The translations under genes and the position numbers were made by a program. The notes beneath the pieces are model-generated. The model worked only from the letters and a program-made list of their open reading frames with translations. It made no database searches and was not told where the DNA came from. From Paenibacillus albus (GTDB lineage: Bacteria > Bacillota > Bacilli > Paenibacillales > Paenibacillaceae): DNA of 64,000 bases. The number at the start of each line of letters is the position of its first letter. Positions within the stretch are counted from its first letter, which is position 1. The stretch is taken from NCBI RefSeq assembly GCF_003952225.1, contig NZ_CP034437.1:2246501-2310500 (forward strand), written 5' to 3'. Positions 24,034-32,984 of this stretch are shown one piece after another.

Positions 24034-24723
24034 ATGAACAAGATGACAATGATGGCTTCAGCAGCGGGGGTACTGATGCTTCTAGGCGGCTGCGCCAGTA
24101 CGCACACAGAAATGAAACAGCAGGGGACTCAAGCGGAGCATATGCTGCACGAGGCAGCGGTGAGAGATCCTTATGTAATTCCCTCCGCACATGGTGTGAA
24201 GACAATGACAACCAATCGCACCGGAAGCACCACAAACGGGATGGGTACGAGTGTATACAGCATGATTGGCAGCTCAGGGCTGCATTCCTCCGGATTCTCC
24301 GCGCATCTGGAATCGAGGCTGAGCGGGATTGGCATCTCGGATGTGCGTGTATTCGTGTTCGACGATACGGTCGTGCTCGCAACTGAGAAAAGGGTTCCGA
24401 ACGCTTCTAGTTACGATGACGTACAGATGAAGCTGCTCAGCCCGAATGAGGGTATATCAGGGAAAGGCTCCACGCCTGGACATGGACTTGGCGGGATGAC
24501 GGGAACGGATACGTCCAGCCATGATAATCTAACGCTGGCAGCAAGTAAGATTCAGGACTTTATGGGCGGCGGAAAAGTTAAAGTGCTGACGGTGGAGAGT
24601 GCGAAGGCGGTTCGTGCGATTGAGCAAATCCGTGCGGATGCCACAGCGGACAAGCTGTCTCCGGCGAAGATTGCGGGCGAGCTTCAGACCCTTCTGCAGA
24701 TTGTGGAAAATCAGGGGCATTAA
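24034..24723 (+). CDS. YhcN/YlaJ-family sporulation lipoprotein
   Basis: A 229-residue lipoprotein: short signal peptide with lipobox LGGC, then a polar region and a YhcN/YlaJ domain at about 85-220 (LESRLSGIGISDVRVFVFDDTVVLATE and a C-terminal helix-rich part). Family members are found in the spore membrane or cortex region of Bacillus and Paenibacillus. ATG 24034 is eight bases after GGGAGG; the adjacent upstream TTG 24031 is less well spaced. A strong terminator isolates it as a single gene. Its presence supports a spore-forming host. Confidence 0.82.
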   Translation: MNKMTMMASAAGVLMLLGGCASTHTEMKQQGTQAEHMLHEAAVRDPYVIPSAHGVKTMTTNRTGSTTNGMGTSVYSMIGSSGLHSSGFSAHLESRLSGIGISDVRVFVFDDTVVLATEKRVPNASSYDDVQMKLLSPNEGISGKGSTPGHGLGGMTGTDTSSHDNLTLAASKIQDFMGGGKVKVLTVESAKAVRAIEQIRADATADKLSPAKIAGELQTLLQIVENQGH

Positions 24724-24741
24724 CAGGTTTACAATCGTTAG

Positions 24742-24769
24742 GAAGCCCGCGTACACCGCGGGCTTCTTT
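24742..24769 (+). terminator. Terminator after the sporulation lipoprotein
   Basis: GAAGCCCGCG (24742-24751), loop TACAC, CGCGGGCTTC and TTT. Confidence 0.85.
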
Positions 24770-24868
24770 GCTATGCGGCTGCCTTTACACAAAGCTAATA
24801 TGGCGTTCATCTAATCCGAGAATTCCTTTTATATACTTAAGGAAGTTCGCTTAGATTAATAGAGTTAG

Positions 24869-25495
24869 GTGGTTGTTCACATCTTAAAGAAGCTCGAATT
24901 AATAGACTGCCATTCTCTATATGACTTGATGGTAGAGCCTGCCGTTTTCCCATACGTCCGTTACAAATGCCAATCCTACGAACAGTATCTATTCATGACG
25001 AAACAGCTCCTCGTAGAGGAAGCGAATGGGGCAAGTGTTTCCAGAACGATTATGAACGAGGCAGGACAACCGATTGGAGCAATCCAGCTATATGATATTG
25101 TGGATCGAACCGGATTTTTGGCGACGTGGATAGGAGCTCCTTATTTCGGCAAAGGGTATAACGGGCGAGCGAAGGAAGCCTTCTTCACTGAACTTTTTCT
25201 TGAACATGGGATCGAAACGATATATATGAAAATCCGCAAGCAAAATACGCGTTCGATGAAAGCGGCCCAGAAGCTCTCGTACGTTGATTTAGCAAATGAG
25301 AGTAATCCGCAAATCTATCAAGCGATCAACGCCGCTGAGCCAATCTATGATTTGTTTGCAGTGGAGCGGGCAAGGTTCTTGGCAAGCCAGCGAAGGAGCC
25401 GGGTTATGGAATGGCGGATGACCTTGGGCCGGTCCGATTGCCGGAATCAGAGGCTGTATGCAGCTGGCGAGGAGCAGTCGTCCCTACATGGGTAA
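24869..25495 (+). CDS. GNAT-family N-acetyltransferase
   Basis: A 208-residue protein with the GNAT core: MNEAGQPIGAIQLYDIVDRTGFLATWIGAPYFGKGYNGRAKEAFFTELFLEHGIETIYMKIRKQNTRSMKAAQKL, the acetyl-CoA pyrophosphate loop being GKGYNGRA and the NxRSxKAxxKLGF-like segment near the end of the fold. It resembles RimJ/RimL-type acetyltransferases of ribosomal or small-molecule amines. The start is GTG 24869, the only canonical in-frame codon ahead of the fold; its ribosome site is weak, so the true start is uncertain. The C-terminal 40 residues are basic and unassigned. Confidence 0.8.
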   Translation: MVVHILKKLELIDCHSLYDLMVEPAVFPYVRYKCQSYEQYLFMTKQLLVEEANGASVSRTIMNEAGQPIGAIQLYDIVDRTGFLATWIGAPYFGKGYNGRAKEAFFTELFLEHGIETIYMKIRKQNTRSMKAAQKLSYVDLANESNPQIYQAINAAEPIYDLFAVERARFLASQRRSRVMEWRMTLGRSDCRNQRLYAAGEEQSSLHG

Positions 25496-25603
25496 AAACA
25501 GGAATTAATTGACAAGAGGAGAAATGGCTGGATGGAGCGAATAGATGGGGGATCAGCTAAATAACAACTAGATCTTATCATCCCATTGTCGAGGTGGAAA
25601 TCA

Positions 25604-26857
25604 TTGGCGCAGATGTTGCAAGGTATCACGGGCAATTTTATGTTTATATGTGTTCCATCCATTCTCTATTTTGTATTCTGGACGAAGTACGGTGAGAGAA
25701 CGGGAAAAGTGCAGAAAACCGTACTCTTCATATTTCTGAGCCTAACCTTAGTGCTCTGCATGACGTTCCCTTATCATTTTGGCGGACGGTATATGCTAGA
25801 CTTTCGATTGATTCCGCTCGTTCTTGGCGTTTTATACGGCGGTCCTTGGGTTGGGGGAGCGCTTCTTGCTATACTGGCGGCGTACCGCTGCATGATTGGC
25901 TTGAATGACGGTACTTTCTTCGCAATTATGACGGCAGCTATGACCTTTACGAGTCTCGTCGTGATCTCTAGCAAAATACGGTTGAACAATCGCAAAAAAC
26001 GATTTTTAGCGCTACTTGCCTCTGCTGTGATATTTCCGATTTCCTTGCAGGTAATATGGCTGAGCCTGGACTTTGTCAGCTTTAGTGATACATTGCGTCT
26101 CTCCGTATTCAAAATTGTGGAATTCACAGCAATCTGGGTAACGGTATATTTCGTGGAGCTAGTCATCAGCCAACTCCGCATTCAGATGGAGCTGCAAGAG
26201 ATTGAGAAGATGAGGGTCATCAGCCAGATTGCTGCTAGCGTATCGCACGAGATCAGAAATCCGTTAACGACGGTCAAAGGTTTATTGCAATTGTTCAGAG
26301 AGAAGGAGCTTCCCGCCGATAAGCGGGAGAACTTAACCGAGGTTGCGCTGCACGAGCTGAGCACTGCGATCAACATCATTTCGGATTACCTCACATTCGC
26401 TAAACCTCAAAACGCCAAAATGATGCCGCTAGATTTAGAAGTAGAGCTTCAGCAGGTGCTGAGCGTATTGACGCCGTACGCGAACATGCAGCAGGTGACG
26501 TTAACGGTTACCATTGATGCCAATGAACCGATTCTCGGCGACAGCCAGCAGTTCCGTCAGTGCATCATCAATCTGGTTAAGAACTGCATCGAAGCTTCTT
26601 CGAACGGAAGCGTACATATCGCCGTTCTTGTGGACCGGGAAACGGTTATTATGCGAATTCAGGACACAGGCTGCGGCATGTCGGAGGATCAAATTCAGCG
26701 TCTCGGCTCGCCGTACTACTCCACGAAGGAGAAAGGCACCGGCCTCGGTACGATGGTCGCCTTTAGCATTATTCGGGCGATGAACGGCTCCATCCATGTG
26801 GAGAGCGTGGTGGATAAGGGGAGCTTGTTCAAGATTTCTTTTCCGATTGCGTCATAG
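25604..26857 (+). CDS. Membrane histidine kinase with 5TM sensor (KinB-like)
   Basis: A 417-residue sensor kinase. The first 190 residues hold five to six membrane helices resembling the 5TMR-LYT sensor type (FRLIPLVLGVLYGGPWVGGALLAILAAYR). HisKA follows with phospho-acceptor His215 in SHEIRNPLTTVKGLLQL, then a HATPase domain with N-box NLVKNCIEAS, G1 DTGCGM and G2 GTGLG. Sporulation kinases KinB and relatives in Bacillus and Paenibacillus have this layout and feed Spo0F; no response regulator is adjacent, in line with an orphan kinase. The start is TTG 25604, six bases after GAGGTGG; TTG 25586 lies before that site. A terminator follows. Confidence 0.87.
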   Translation: MAQMLQGITGNFMFICVPSILYFVFWTKYGERTGKVQKTVLFIFLSLTLVLCMTFPYHFGGRYMLDFRLIPLVLGVLYGGPWVGGALLAILAAYRCMIGLNDGTFFAIMTAAMTFTSLVVISSKIRLNNRKKRFLALLASAVIFPISLQVIWLSLDFVSFSDTLRLSVFKIVEFTAIWVTVYFVELVISQLRIQMELQEIEKMRVISQIAASVSHEIRNPLTTVKGLLQLFREKELPADKRENLTEVALHELSTAINIISDYLTFAKPQNAKMMPLDLEVELQQVLSVLTPYANMQQVTLTVTIDANEPILGDSQQFRQCIINLVKNCIEASSNGSVHIAVLVDRETVIMRIQDTGCGMSEDQIQRLGSPYYSTKEKGTGLGTMVAFSIIRAMNGSIHVESVVDKGSLFKISFPIAS

Positions 26858-26877
26858 GCTCATCTCTGAATGAATGG

Positions 26878-26917
26878 AAGGTTTCGGCTGCCTTATGGCG
26901 ACCGGAACCTTTTTTTG
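26878..26917 (+). terminator. Terminator after the histidine kinase
   Basis: AAGGTTTCGG (26878-26887) pairs with CCGGAACCTT (26902-26911, one G-U pair), followed by T6. Confidence 0.8.
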
Positions 26918-26927
26918 TAAAATCCCC

Positions 26928-26957
26928 TTGATGAACTTCCGCAGTCGGCAGTATAAT
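26928..26957 (+). promoter_or_regulatory. Promoter of the lacI-type gene
   Basis: TTGATG (26928-26933), 18-base spacer, TATAAT (26952-26957). The operator palindrome at 26971-26986 begins about seven bases downstream of the likely +1. Confidence 0.6.
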
Positions 26958-26970
26958 ATTCTCGAAATTA

Positions 26971-26986
26971 AGTTAAAGCTTTAAGT
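26971..26986. promoter_or_regulatory. LacI-type operator copy 1 (upstream of lacI-type gene)
   Basis: AGTTAAAGCTTTAAGT contains the 12-bp perfect palindrome TTAAAGCTTTAA just downstream of the promoter. The same 14-base string recurs at 28010-28025 before the next gene, so it is very probably the binding site of this regulator. Confidence 0.75.
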
Positions 26987-27000
26987 TGGTGATGATGACG

Positions 27001-28023
27001 ATGACAACCATACATGATGTCGCGAAGAAGGCCGGCGTATCAATCGCGGCAGTATCCTATGCGCTGAATAACAAGAAGAGCATAGGCAAAGAGAAGAAAG
27101 AGCTGATTCTCCAAATCGCTGAAGAAATGGGGTATGTGCCAAACTCATTAGCGAAAGGGCTGCTGAAGGGGAAGACGAACATCATCGGCCTCATCGGTAC
27201 GGATATTAAAGATCCGTACTTAGCGACGCTGACGTTCCAGCTTGAGAAGTATGCAAGAGCGAGCGGGCTGTTCCTGCTGCTTGGCAATACCGGAAGCGAT
27301 CGCGAGCATGAACAGGAGATTATTAAGCAGTTCGTGTCCAAGAACGTAGATGCCATCCTGCTGTTCCCGGGTATGTATGAGCAGGGTAGCTACCAACAGA
27401 TTGTCAATTATCTACGCAAGGTGAAGACTCCGCTTATTTGTCTAGACCGCGATTTGCCTGGCGTGAAGACGAACTATGTCATCCCCGATCTGGAAGAAGG
27501 GGAGTATGCGGCTGCGCGGTACTTGATAGAGAACGGGCACAAGAGGCTGTTGTATCTAGGCGGAGATACCCTGCACATCACGACACAACAGAGACATCAA
27601 GGCTTTAAGCGGGCGATGGACGAGTTCGGGCTTTCCTTGAGCGATTCGAATTTCGTGAATTGCGGCTACTCTTTCGAAGAGGGCTACGAGGCGGTATCGG
27701 CTCTCATTCGTTCGGGAGCGTCCTTACCGACGGCGCTGCTGACCACGAACGATTCCGTAGCGCTAGGTGCATATAAGGCACTCCGTCAGAACAGCATCCG
27801 CGTGCCGGAGGACGTCTCCTTGATCGGCTATGACGATATCGCGCTGCCAACTATTGATGCATTGCCGCTGACTACGGTCAAGATTCCGCTTGAAGAGATG
27901 GCAAGACTTGCAATTGATGCGACAAATCAGCTGTTATCAGGCGGCAATATGACGCTCCAATATATTGTGAAGCCAGAGCTTATTGTTCGAGAATCGGTGA
28001 AAGCGATAGAGTTAAAGCTTTAA
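27001..28023 (+). CDS. LacI-family transcriptional regulator
   Basis: A 340-residue repressor: N-terminal helix-turn-helix with hinge (TTIHDVAKKAGVSIAAVSYALNN...ILQIAEEMGYVPNSLAKGLLKGKTNIIGLI) and a periplasmic-binding-like effector domain to the end. The start is ATG 27001, spaced seven bases after GGTGAT; earlier ATGs at 26992 and 26995 add only MT-type residues. The last codons ATA GAG TTA AAG CTT TAA are themselves the second operator copy. The regulator therefore seems to control itself and the two Gfo/Idh/MocA dehydrogenase genes that follow; the inducer is presumably their substrate or product. Confidence 0.9.
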   Translation: MTTIHDVAKKAGVSIAAVSYALNNKKSIGKEKKELILQIAEEMGYVPNSLAKGLLKGKTNIIGLIGTDIKDPYLATLTFQLEKYARASGLFLLLGNTGSDREHEQEIIKQFVSKNVDAILLFPGMYEQGSYQQIVNYLRKVKTPLICLDRDLPGVKTNYVIPDLEEGEYAAARYLIENGHKRLLYLGGDTLHITTQQRHQGFKRAMDEFGLSLSDSNFVNCGYSFEEGYEAVSALIRSGASLPTALLTTNDSVALGAYKALRQNSIRVPEDVSLIGYDDIALPTIDALPLTTVKIPLEEMARLAIDATNQLLSGGNMTLQYIVKPELIVRESVKAIELKL

Positions 28024-28025
28024 CT
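28010..28025. promoter_or_regulatory. LacI-type operator copy 2 (overlaps lacI-type stop codon)
   Basis: AGTTAAAGCTTTAACT is a perfect 16-bp palindrome identical over 14 bases to the copy at 26971-26986. It embeds the final Leu codons and TAA of the regulator gene and ends 26 bases before the first dehydrogenase start. Confidence 0.75.
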
Positions 28026-28051
28026 ACATTCTATCTTGGGAGAGTGTCTCT

Positions 28052-29119
28052 ATGAACAAGTTAACGGCAGCCGTCGTCGGCGGTGGAGCAGGCGGTCAGC
28101 TCAGCATGAATGCGCTGCATCTATCGGAAAAGTATGAACTGGTAGCAGCAGCTGATCTTCGCCCTGAAGTTTGCGAGAAGTTGAAGCAGAAGTATCCTGG
28201 GCTTCGCACATACACGAGCCATACGGAGATGTTTGAAGATTGCCCTACTGATGTTGTCTGTGTCAGCACATTTCCTCCTTCCCATGAAGCAGTCACGCTG
28301 GATGCGCTCGCTGCACTTCCGCAGCTTAAAGGCATTGTGGTGGAGAAGCCGCTCGGAGATACAGTCGCTTCGGGCAGGCGGATTCTAAGCGAAATCCAGA
28401 AGCGGAATTTGCCGATGGCTGTACCGCACGGACTTCTGGTGAAGGCGACACCACTCGAAATTATTGAACGGGTTCAGCGCGGCGAGATCGGCGAGCTTAA
28501 GCTCGTAGAGATTCAGAACAAGTACTGGGACATCATTAACGCCGGTATCCACTGGCTTAATTTCTTTGTGGCGTTGACGAGGAATGAAACGATGGACTAC
28601 GTGATGTGCATCTGCGAATCCAGCACGCGCACCTATCGCGACGGCATGCAAGTGGAGACGACGGCAGTTACATACGGACAGACAAAGAGCGGCGTTCGCG
28701 TTGTGATGAACACCGGTGATGATGTATTCGTTAACCGAGAGGGTAAAGATACGCTGTTCCGCTTAATCGGCACGAAGGGGCAAATCGAGTTCTGGGGCTG
28801 GGAGAGCGGTTACCTGATTCAGAACGCGGAGTATCCGGAGAGTCAGCTTATCGTTCCCGAGGAGCTGCCAGAGTCCGGACATCTGGCGCATCTGAACAAC
28901 ATAGCCCGCATGATTGAAACCGGTGAGCGAGACTACTCCATTCCAGAGAGCTCGCTGCTCGCGCTTGAAATTGTCGAAGGCGCTTACATCTCTAGTCGTA
29001 CGCGCAGCAAGGTAGCATTCCCTGTCGATAGCTTTGAAGCGCCTGCGGAGCCGGATTGGAATCCGGGTGCGGCATATAGCGGAAGCGGCGGCGGGCGTGA
29101 TGGCAGGAAGCTGGTTTAG
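28052..29119 (+). CDS. Gfo/Idh/MocA-family oxidoreductase 1
   Basis: A 355-residue NAD(P)-dependent dehydrogenase: Rossmann motif AAVVGGGAGGQLSMNAL, acidic AAADLRPE after beta-2, the family EKP motif (GIVVEKPLGD, Lys binding the nicotinamide/substrate) and a mixed alpha/beta substrate domain with GIHWLNFF, which supplies the His at the usual active-site position. Family members oxidise sugar or inositol hydroxyls, or act on related derivatives. It lies 28 bases after the lacI-type gene and 41 before a second family member; operator copy 2 is immediately upstream. Substrate not deducible. Confidence 0.9.
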   Translation: MNKLTAAVVGGGAGGQLSMNALHLSEKYELVAAADLRPEVCEKLKQKYPGLRTYTSHTEMFEDCPTDVVCVSTFPPSHEAVTLDALAALPQLKGIVVEKPLGDTVASGRRILSEIQKRNLPMAVPHGLLVKATPLEIIERVQRGEIGELKLVEIQNKYWDIINAGIHWLNFFVALTRNETMDYVMCICESSTRTYRDGMQVETTAVTYGQTKSGVRVVMNTGDDVFVNREGKDTLFRLIGTKGQIEFWGWESGYLIQNAEYPESQLIVPEELPESGHLAHLNNIARMIETGERDYSIPESSLLALEIVEGAYISSRTRSKVAFPVDSFEAPAEPDWNPGAAYSGSGGGRDGRKLV

Positions 29120-29160
29120 ATTAGCGAATACGATAACGGGATAAAGAAGGAGGAGAATGA

Positions 29161-30231
29161 ATGAGTCGAATTCGGTTTGGTATTGTAGGCAGCGGCTGGC
29201 GGACGGAGTTCTTCCTGCGAATCGCCAAAGCGCTGCCAGAGCGCTTCGAAGTATGCGGGGTTATGGTGCGGAATGAGGAGAAAGCAAGGAAGTTCACCGA
29301 AGCATGGCAGGTTCCGGTCTATCGGAGCATCGCCTCGCTGGTAGAGGAAGGCAAGCCGGCTTTCGTTATTACAAGTGTCCCATGGGATGCGAACCCGGGA
29401 GTCATAGAGGAACTGGTTAGCTGCAATATGCCAGTTCTGTCCGAGACGCCTCCGGCACCAGACTTGAATGCGTTGATCGAGATGAATGAGAAACACAGGT
29501 CTGCCCGCATTCAAGTGGCGGAGCAGTATGCGTTCCAGCCGATCCATGCGGCGCGCATCGCTATAGCAGGCTCGGGTAAGCTCGGTACCGTGACGCAAGC
29601 ACAGGTATCTGCCGCGCATGGTTATCACGGCATCAGCCTGATTCGCAAGCTGCTCGGCGTTACTTCCGAGAACGCGCGTATTCAGGCGTACCGGTTCACG
29701 GCTCCACTTGTGAAAGGACCGGGTAGAGGAGGCCCTCCCGAGCAGGATGAGCAGTCGAATTCGGAGCAGGTGATAGCATCGCTCGAGTTTGACGGGAAGC
29801 TTGGCGTGTATGATTTTACAGGTGATCAGTACTTCTCTTGGATTCGTTCCCCGCGCGTGCTCGTCCGTGGCGAACGCGGCGAGATCAACAATCGTGAAGT
29901 CCGCTATTTGAAGGATTATTTGACGCCGATTGAGCTGGAGCTGCGCCGGTTGAATGCAGGGGAAGATGGCAATCTGGAGGGCTTCTACCATAAAGGGATC
30001 ATGGCTGGCGAGGAGTGGGTATATCGCAACCCATTCGTGCCGGGACGGCTCAGCGACGATGAAATTGCCATAGCGACATGCCTGGCGAAGATGGGGGAGT
30101 ATGCGGCTGGAGGTCCGGACTTCTACAGCTTGGCGGAAGCGTCGCAGGATCATTACATCAGCCTCATGATAAACGAATCGCTTAAGACTGGTGAGCCGGT
30201 GCAGACGGAGACGCAGGGCTGGTGGAAGTAG
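29161..30231 (+). CDS. Gfo/Idh/MocA-family oxidoreductase 2
   Basis: A 356-residue paralogue-class protein with Rossmann IRFGIVGSGWRTEFFLRIAKAL. In place of the canonical EKP it reads MPVLSETPPAPD, so the catalytic Lys is replaced (ETP), a variation that questions ordinary dehydrogenase activity. The C-terminal domain contains AAHGYHGISLIRKLLG. ATG is preceded by GGAGGAG. Probably co-transcribed with the preceding dehydrogenase under the LacI-type regulator; the two may act in sequence or as a heteromer. A bidirectional terminator follows. Confidence 0.87.
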   Translation: MSRIRFGIVGSGWRTEFFLRIAKALPERFEVCGVMVRNEEKARKFTEAWQVPVYRSIASLVEEGKPAFVITSVPWDANPGVIEELVSCNMPVLSETPPAPDLNALIEMNEKHRSARIQVAEQYAFQPIHAARIAIAGSGKLGTVTQAQVSAAHGYHGISLIRKLLGVTSENARIQAYRFTAPLVKGPGRGGPPEQDEQSNSEQVIASLEFDGKLGVYDFTGDQYFSWIRSPRVLVRGERGEINNREVRYLKDYLTPIELELRRLNAGEDGNLEGFYHKGIMAGEEWVYRNPFVPGRLSDDEIAIATCLAKMGEYAAGGPDFYSLAEASQDHYISLMINESLKTGEPVQTETQGWWK

Positions 30232-30251
30232 AAACGAGGTTGGGCATAAAG

Positions 30252-30285
30252 AGGCCCCGGTCAATTGACGTTGACCGGGGCTTCT
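30252..30285. terminator. Bidirectional terminator after the dehydrogenase pair
   Basis: GCCCCGGTCAA (30254-30264) pairs perfectly with TTGACCGGGGC (30271-30281), followed by TTCTT; the opposite strand flank is CTTTATG, so it also suits the convergent stalk-protein gene. Confidence 0.85.
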
Positions 30286-30293
30286 TAGCTATT

Positions 30294-31747
30294 TTAAGAG
30301 AGATAGAATTTAAAGTTTGGCTCTATGCTCATTTTACCATCCGTGACGGTCACGGTTTGAGCTAGATTCACGCTGAAGTATCCGCCCACAAATTGGTCGT
30401 AACGTACGCTGTAGATGCCGTCAGGCAAGTAGCAATTGAAGCTGCCATTGTCGACCCAGGCCGAATACTCCTGATTATTCCCATAGAAATTAATATATCC
30501 GCCCGATAATGCTCCGCTCTCATTGCTGCTCGCTGTGCCATGCACATTGATGACGGGCTTGGTCCAAGACAGGTCCGTCTGCAGTTGACCGTCGCTGATG
30601 GTGAACACGCGGTCAATGATGAAATGCTGGCGAATGGAGGAATCGTAATAGGATCCCCATTTATATTGCCCATCCGGCAAATAGAACGAATACGCTCCGC
30701 CAGGCGCGCCCTCTACGAAGCAGCTCTCCGGACTCAAGGAACAACCACTGAAATTGCCATATACTTCTTTGGACTCCCCGCTCACCTGGCCTGTTACGTT
30801 AGGGCGATGTGCGATGAGTTCGAGAGATGACACTGTTCCATCAGGGCTAATGGTAAAAGGATGATAGATATCGTAGTTGGTGTCTGTACCTGACGTAATA
30901 GTCAGGTAGTTGAATATATAGGAGCCTGCTTCATAGAAATCCAGATAGCCGATCCCGTTACGGATATCCACGGTTACCGCGCCATGCGAAGTATAGAATG
31001 TAGCGGTCGCACTGGCAATCGCTGCACCGCTTGGGTCATGAAGCGTTACTTTCAGCCCGGCTTGGGAAGGCGTGAGCTTATAAAAGCCTGCCTGTCCGGC
31101 TTTGACAGTAAACGTCTCCGTCTGCGCTACTTTCTGCTCTACTTCAGCAAATTGGGAGCGATAGCTGACGAATTTGTAGCTGCCCGGCACGGTACTCATA
31201 CGGAAGAAGCCACTCCGAATGGCCGTCTCTATCGCTGCACCGGTTCGACATTTATCAGCTTGACGACCCCATCTCCAATGACGGCGCCATCTAAATTCTC
31301 TGCAAAGCCGTAAATAACAGCTTGCTCGCCTGGCGTGTGAAGCAGTACTTGATGTTCTGCAGACTGAAACAGTACGTCATAGCCAAATGCGTTGCCGAGA
31401 AAGCGAATAGGAACGTAGGTGCTTCCTTTTACGAGAATTGGAGGGGTTGTCACTGGTACCTCCTCGCCATTAATCGTAACCTTATTCTGTCCGATCGTCA
31501 TACTGAGCTCGAGCTGCTGCCGCTTAATATGAATTTGTTTGCCGCTGAAGCTTACCGTTGCTCCTAAATGTTCCATTGCGGCGCGAAGCGGAATGTAGAC
31601 GCTGTTGTCGATAACAATAGGGTTAGCATGGATGGTGATGCCGTCGATAGAGAGCGTAAGCTCCTGTTGATCGTTAACAGCGGCTGCCGAAACAGAAGCC
31701 GGTAATATCAGAGTAAGTAAGAGACAAATGCTGATGAGCCATTTCAT
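30294..31747 (-). pseudogene. Stalk-domain surface protein interrupted by a frameshift
   Basis: Two minus-strand frames join into one protein of about 480 residues. Part 1 (31229-31747, ATG 31747 after GGGAGGA) has a signal peptide (ASVSAAA) and a copper-amine-oxidase-N-type stalk domain (VYIPLRAAMEHLGATV; STYVPIRFLGNAFGYDV), ending GDGVVKLINVEPVQR. Part 2 continues in the -1 frame without its own signal: TGAAIETAIRSGFFRMSTVPGSYKF, then three repeated beta modules (YLPDGxYK/YSV) to 30294. Reading LINV then xTGAAIET restores continuous sequence, so one base has been lost near 31235-31250. The cause could be mutation, a read error or recoding. Ligand and role unknown; stalk domains are common on Paenibacillus wall proteins. 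Confidence 0.7.
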
Positions 31748-31957
31748 GTAGAATGATTCCTCCCGCCAATTAATTACAAAATTTTCTAATATGTCTATTA
31801 TCATCAAAGGCTGTACAACTGGCAATCACTTTCTTGGCAAAAGGAGACGCTCCATTAGTTACCTCTAGGTTACCAGCTACATTAAAAGTGCGTACTTCTC
31901 AAAGCTAGCGCTTTCACGTATGATTCGAACTAGATTGTGATTGAGAGGATGATAATG

Positions 31958-32929
31958 ATGGAGTACCGTGTACTTGGACGTTCTGGACTGAAGGTTAGCG
32001 AAGTAAGCTTGGGCTGTTGGGCAATTGGCGGTCCGTCCTGGCGTGATGGCAATCCGGTCGGCTGGTCCGGCAATAATGATGAAGAATCCATCGCCGGGCT
32101 TCGGCGTGCATTTGAACTTGGCATTAATCATCTGGACACGGCTGACGTGTACGGGGATGGGCATTCGGAGCGGGTAATCGGCAAGTTTCTGAAAGAAGTA
32201 CCGCGTGATCAAATGGTTATCGCGACCAAGGTCGGCTGGTTCCGGGGCACGGCGCCGAATGCGATGCAGCCGATCCATATCCGCCACCAGCTGGAGCAGT
32301 CGCTGATGAATCTGGGCACGGATTACTTGGATCTGCATTATTTCCACAATACGAATTTCGGACCGGATGATCTCTATCTCGAAGAGGCGGCAGATACGAT
32401 GCGCCAATTGCAGAAGGAAGGCAAGGTGCGCGTCATCGGCCAATCCGGCTACAGCTATAGAGACCTTATGCGCGTAAGTCCGGTTACGCGTCCGGATGTG
32501 CTGCAGTTCCATTACAACGCCTTCGGCAACGAGTTCGATAAAGCGGAGACAAATTTGTTCAAATGGGCGGATGAGAATAACGTCGGCATGGTGTTGTTCG
32601 GACCGCTTGCACAAGGCTTGCTGCTCGATAAGTTCGATCCGGAGAATCCGCCTCAATTCGGCGAAGGCGACATTCGCGCGGAGAACAGCGGCTTCACGAA
32701 GGACGGCTTGCTTGCGCTTCGCAGTAAGCTGCAGCCGATCAAAGAACGGTTCGGCGCAGATACGCAGGACCTCATCCGGGTTATGCTTCAATTCGCGCTG
32801 GCGCAATCGCCGAATGCCTGCGTCATTCCAGGCTTCAAGAATGCCCGCCAAGTGGAATCGAACGCAGCGGGAGCAGGCAAGCCGCTGACGGCGGAAGATG
32901 TGGCATTTATTAGAGAAGCGCTGCGCTAG
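31958..32929 (+). CDS. Aldo/keto reductase
   Basis: A 323-residue NADPH-dependent reductase with a full tetrad: Asp60 and Tyr65 (LDTADVYGDGHSERVIG), Lys91 (IATKVGW) and His130 (DLHYFHN). The C-terminal coenzyme signature is present as CVIPGFKNARQVESNAAGAG, the usual (I/V)PG..(N/R)..Q..N. It belongs to the AKR11/AKR13-like stress and sugar reductases. ATG 31958 gives the standard family start MEYRVLGRSGLKVSEVSLG and is nine bases after GAGAGG. It stands alone between a divergent surface-protein gene and the inverted-repeat element. Confidence 0.9.
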   Translation: MEYRVLGRSGLKVSEVSLGCWAIGGPSWRDGNPVGWSGNNDEESIAGLRRAFELGINHLDTADVYGDGHSERVIGKFLKEVPRDQMVIATKVGWFRGTAPNAMQPIHIRHQLEQSLMNLGTDYLDLHYFHNTNFGPDDLYLEEAADTMRQLQKEGKVRVIGQSGYSYRDLMRVSPVTRPDVLQFHYNAFGNEFDKAETNLFKWADENNVGMVLFGPLAQGLLLDKFDPENPPQFGEGDIRAENSGFTKDGLLALRSKLQPIKERFGADTQDLIRVMLQFALAQSPNACVIPGFKNARQVESNAAGAGKPLTAEDVAFIREALR

Positions 32930-32984
32930 TGGCGAGTAAGCGGCAACGCTAGCTGGCGGTGCTTGGCGGTGCGAACTAGCGGCG

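Noticed and set aside
29116..30264. Open frame of 382 codons opposite the second Gfo/Idh/MocA gene
   Set aside because: Antisense shadow: no start signal, no family motif, His/Arg/Leu-rich composition; the plus-strand gene explains the region.
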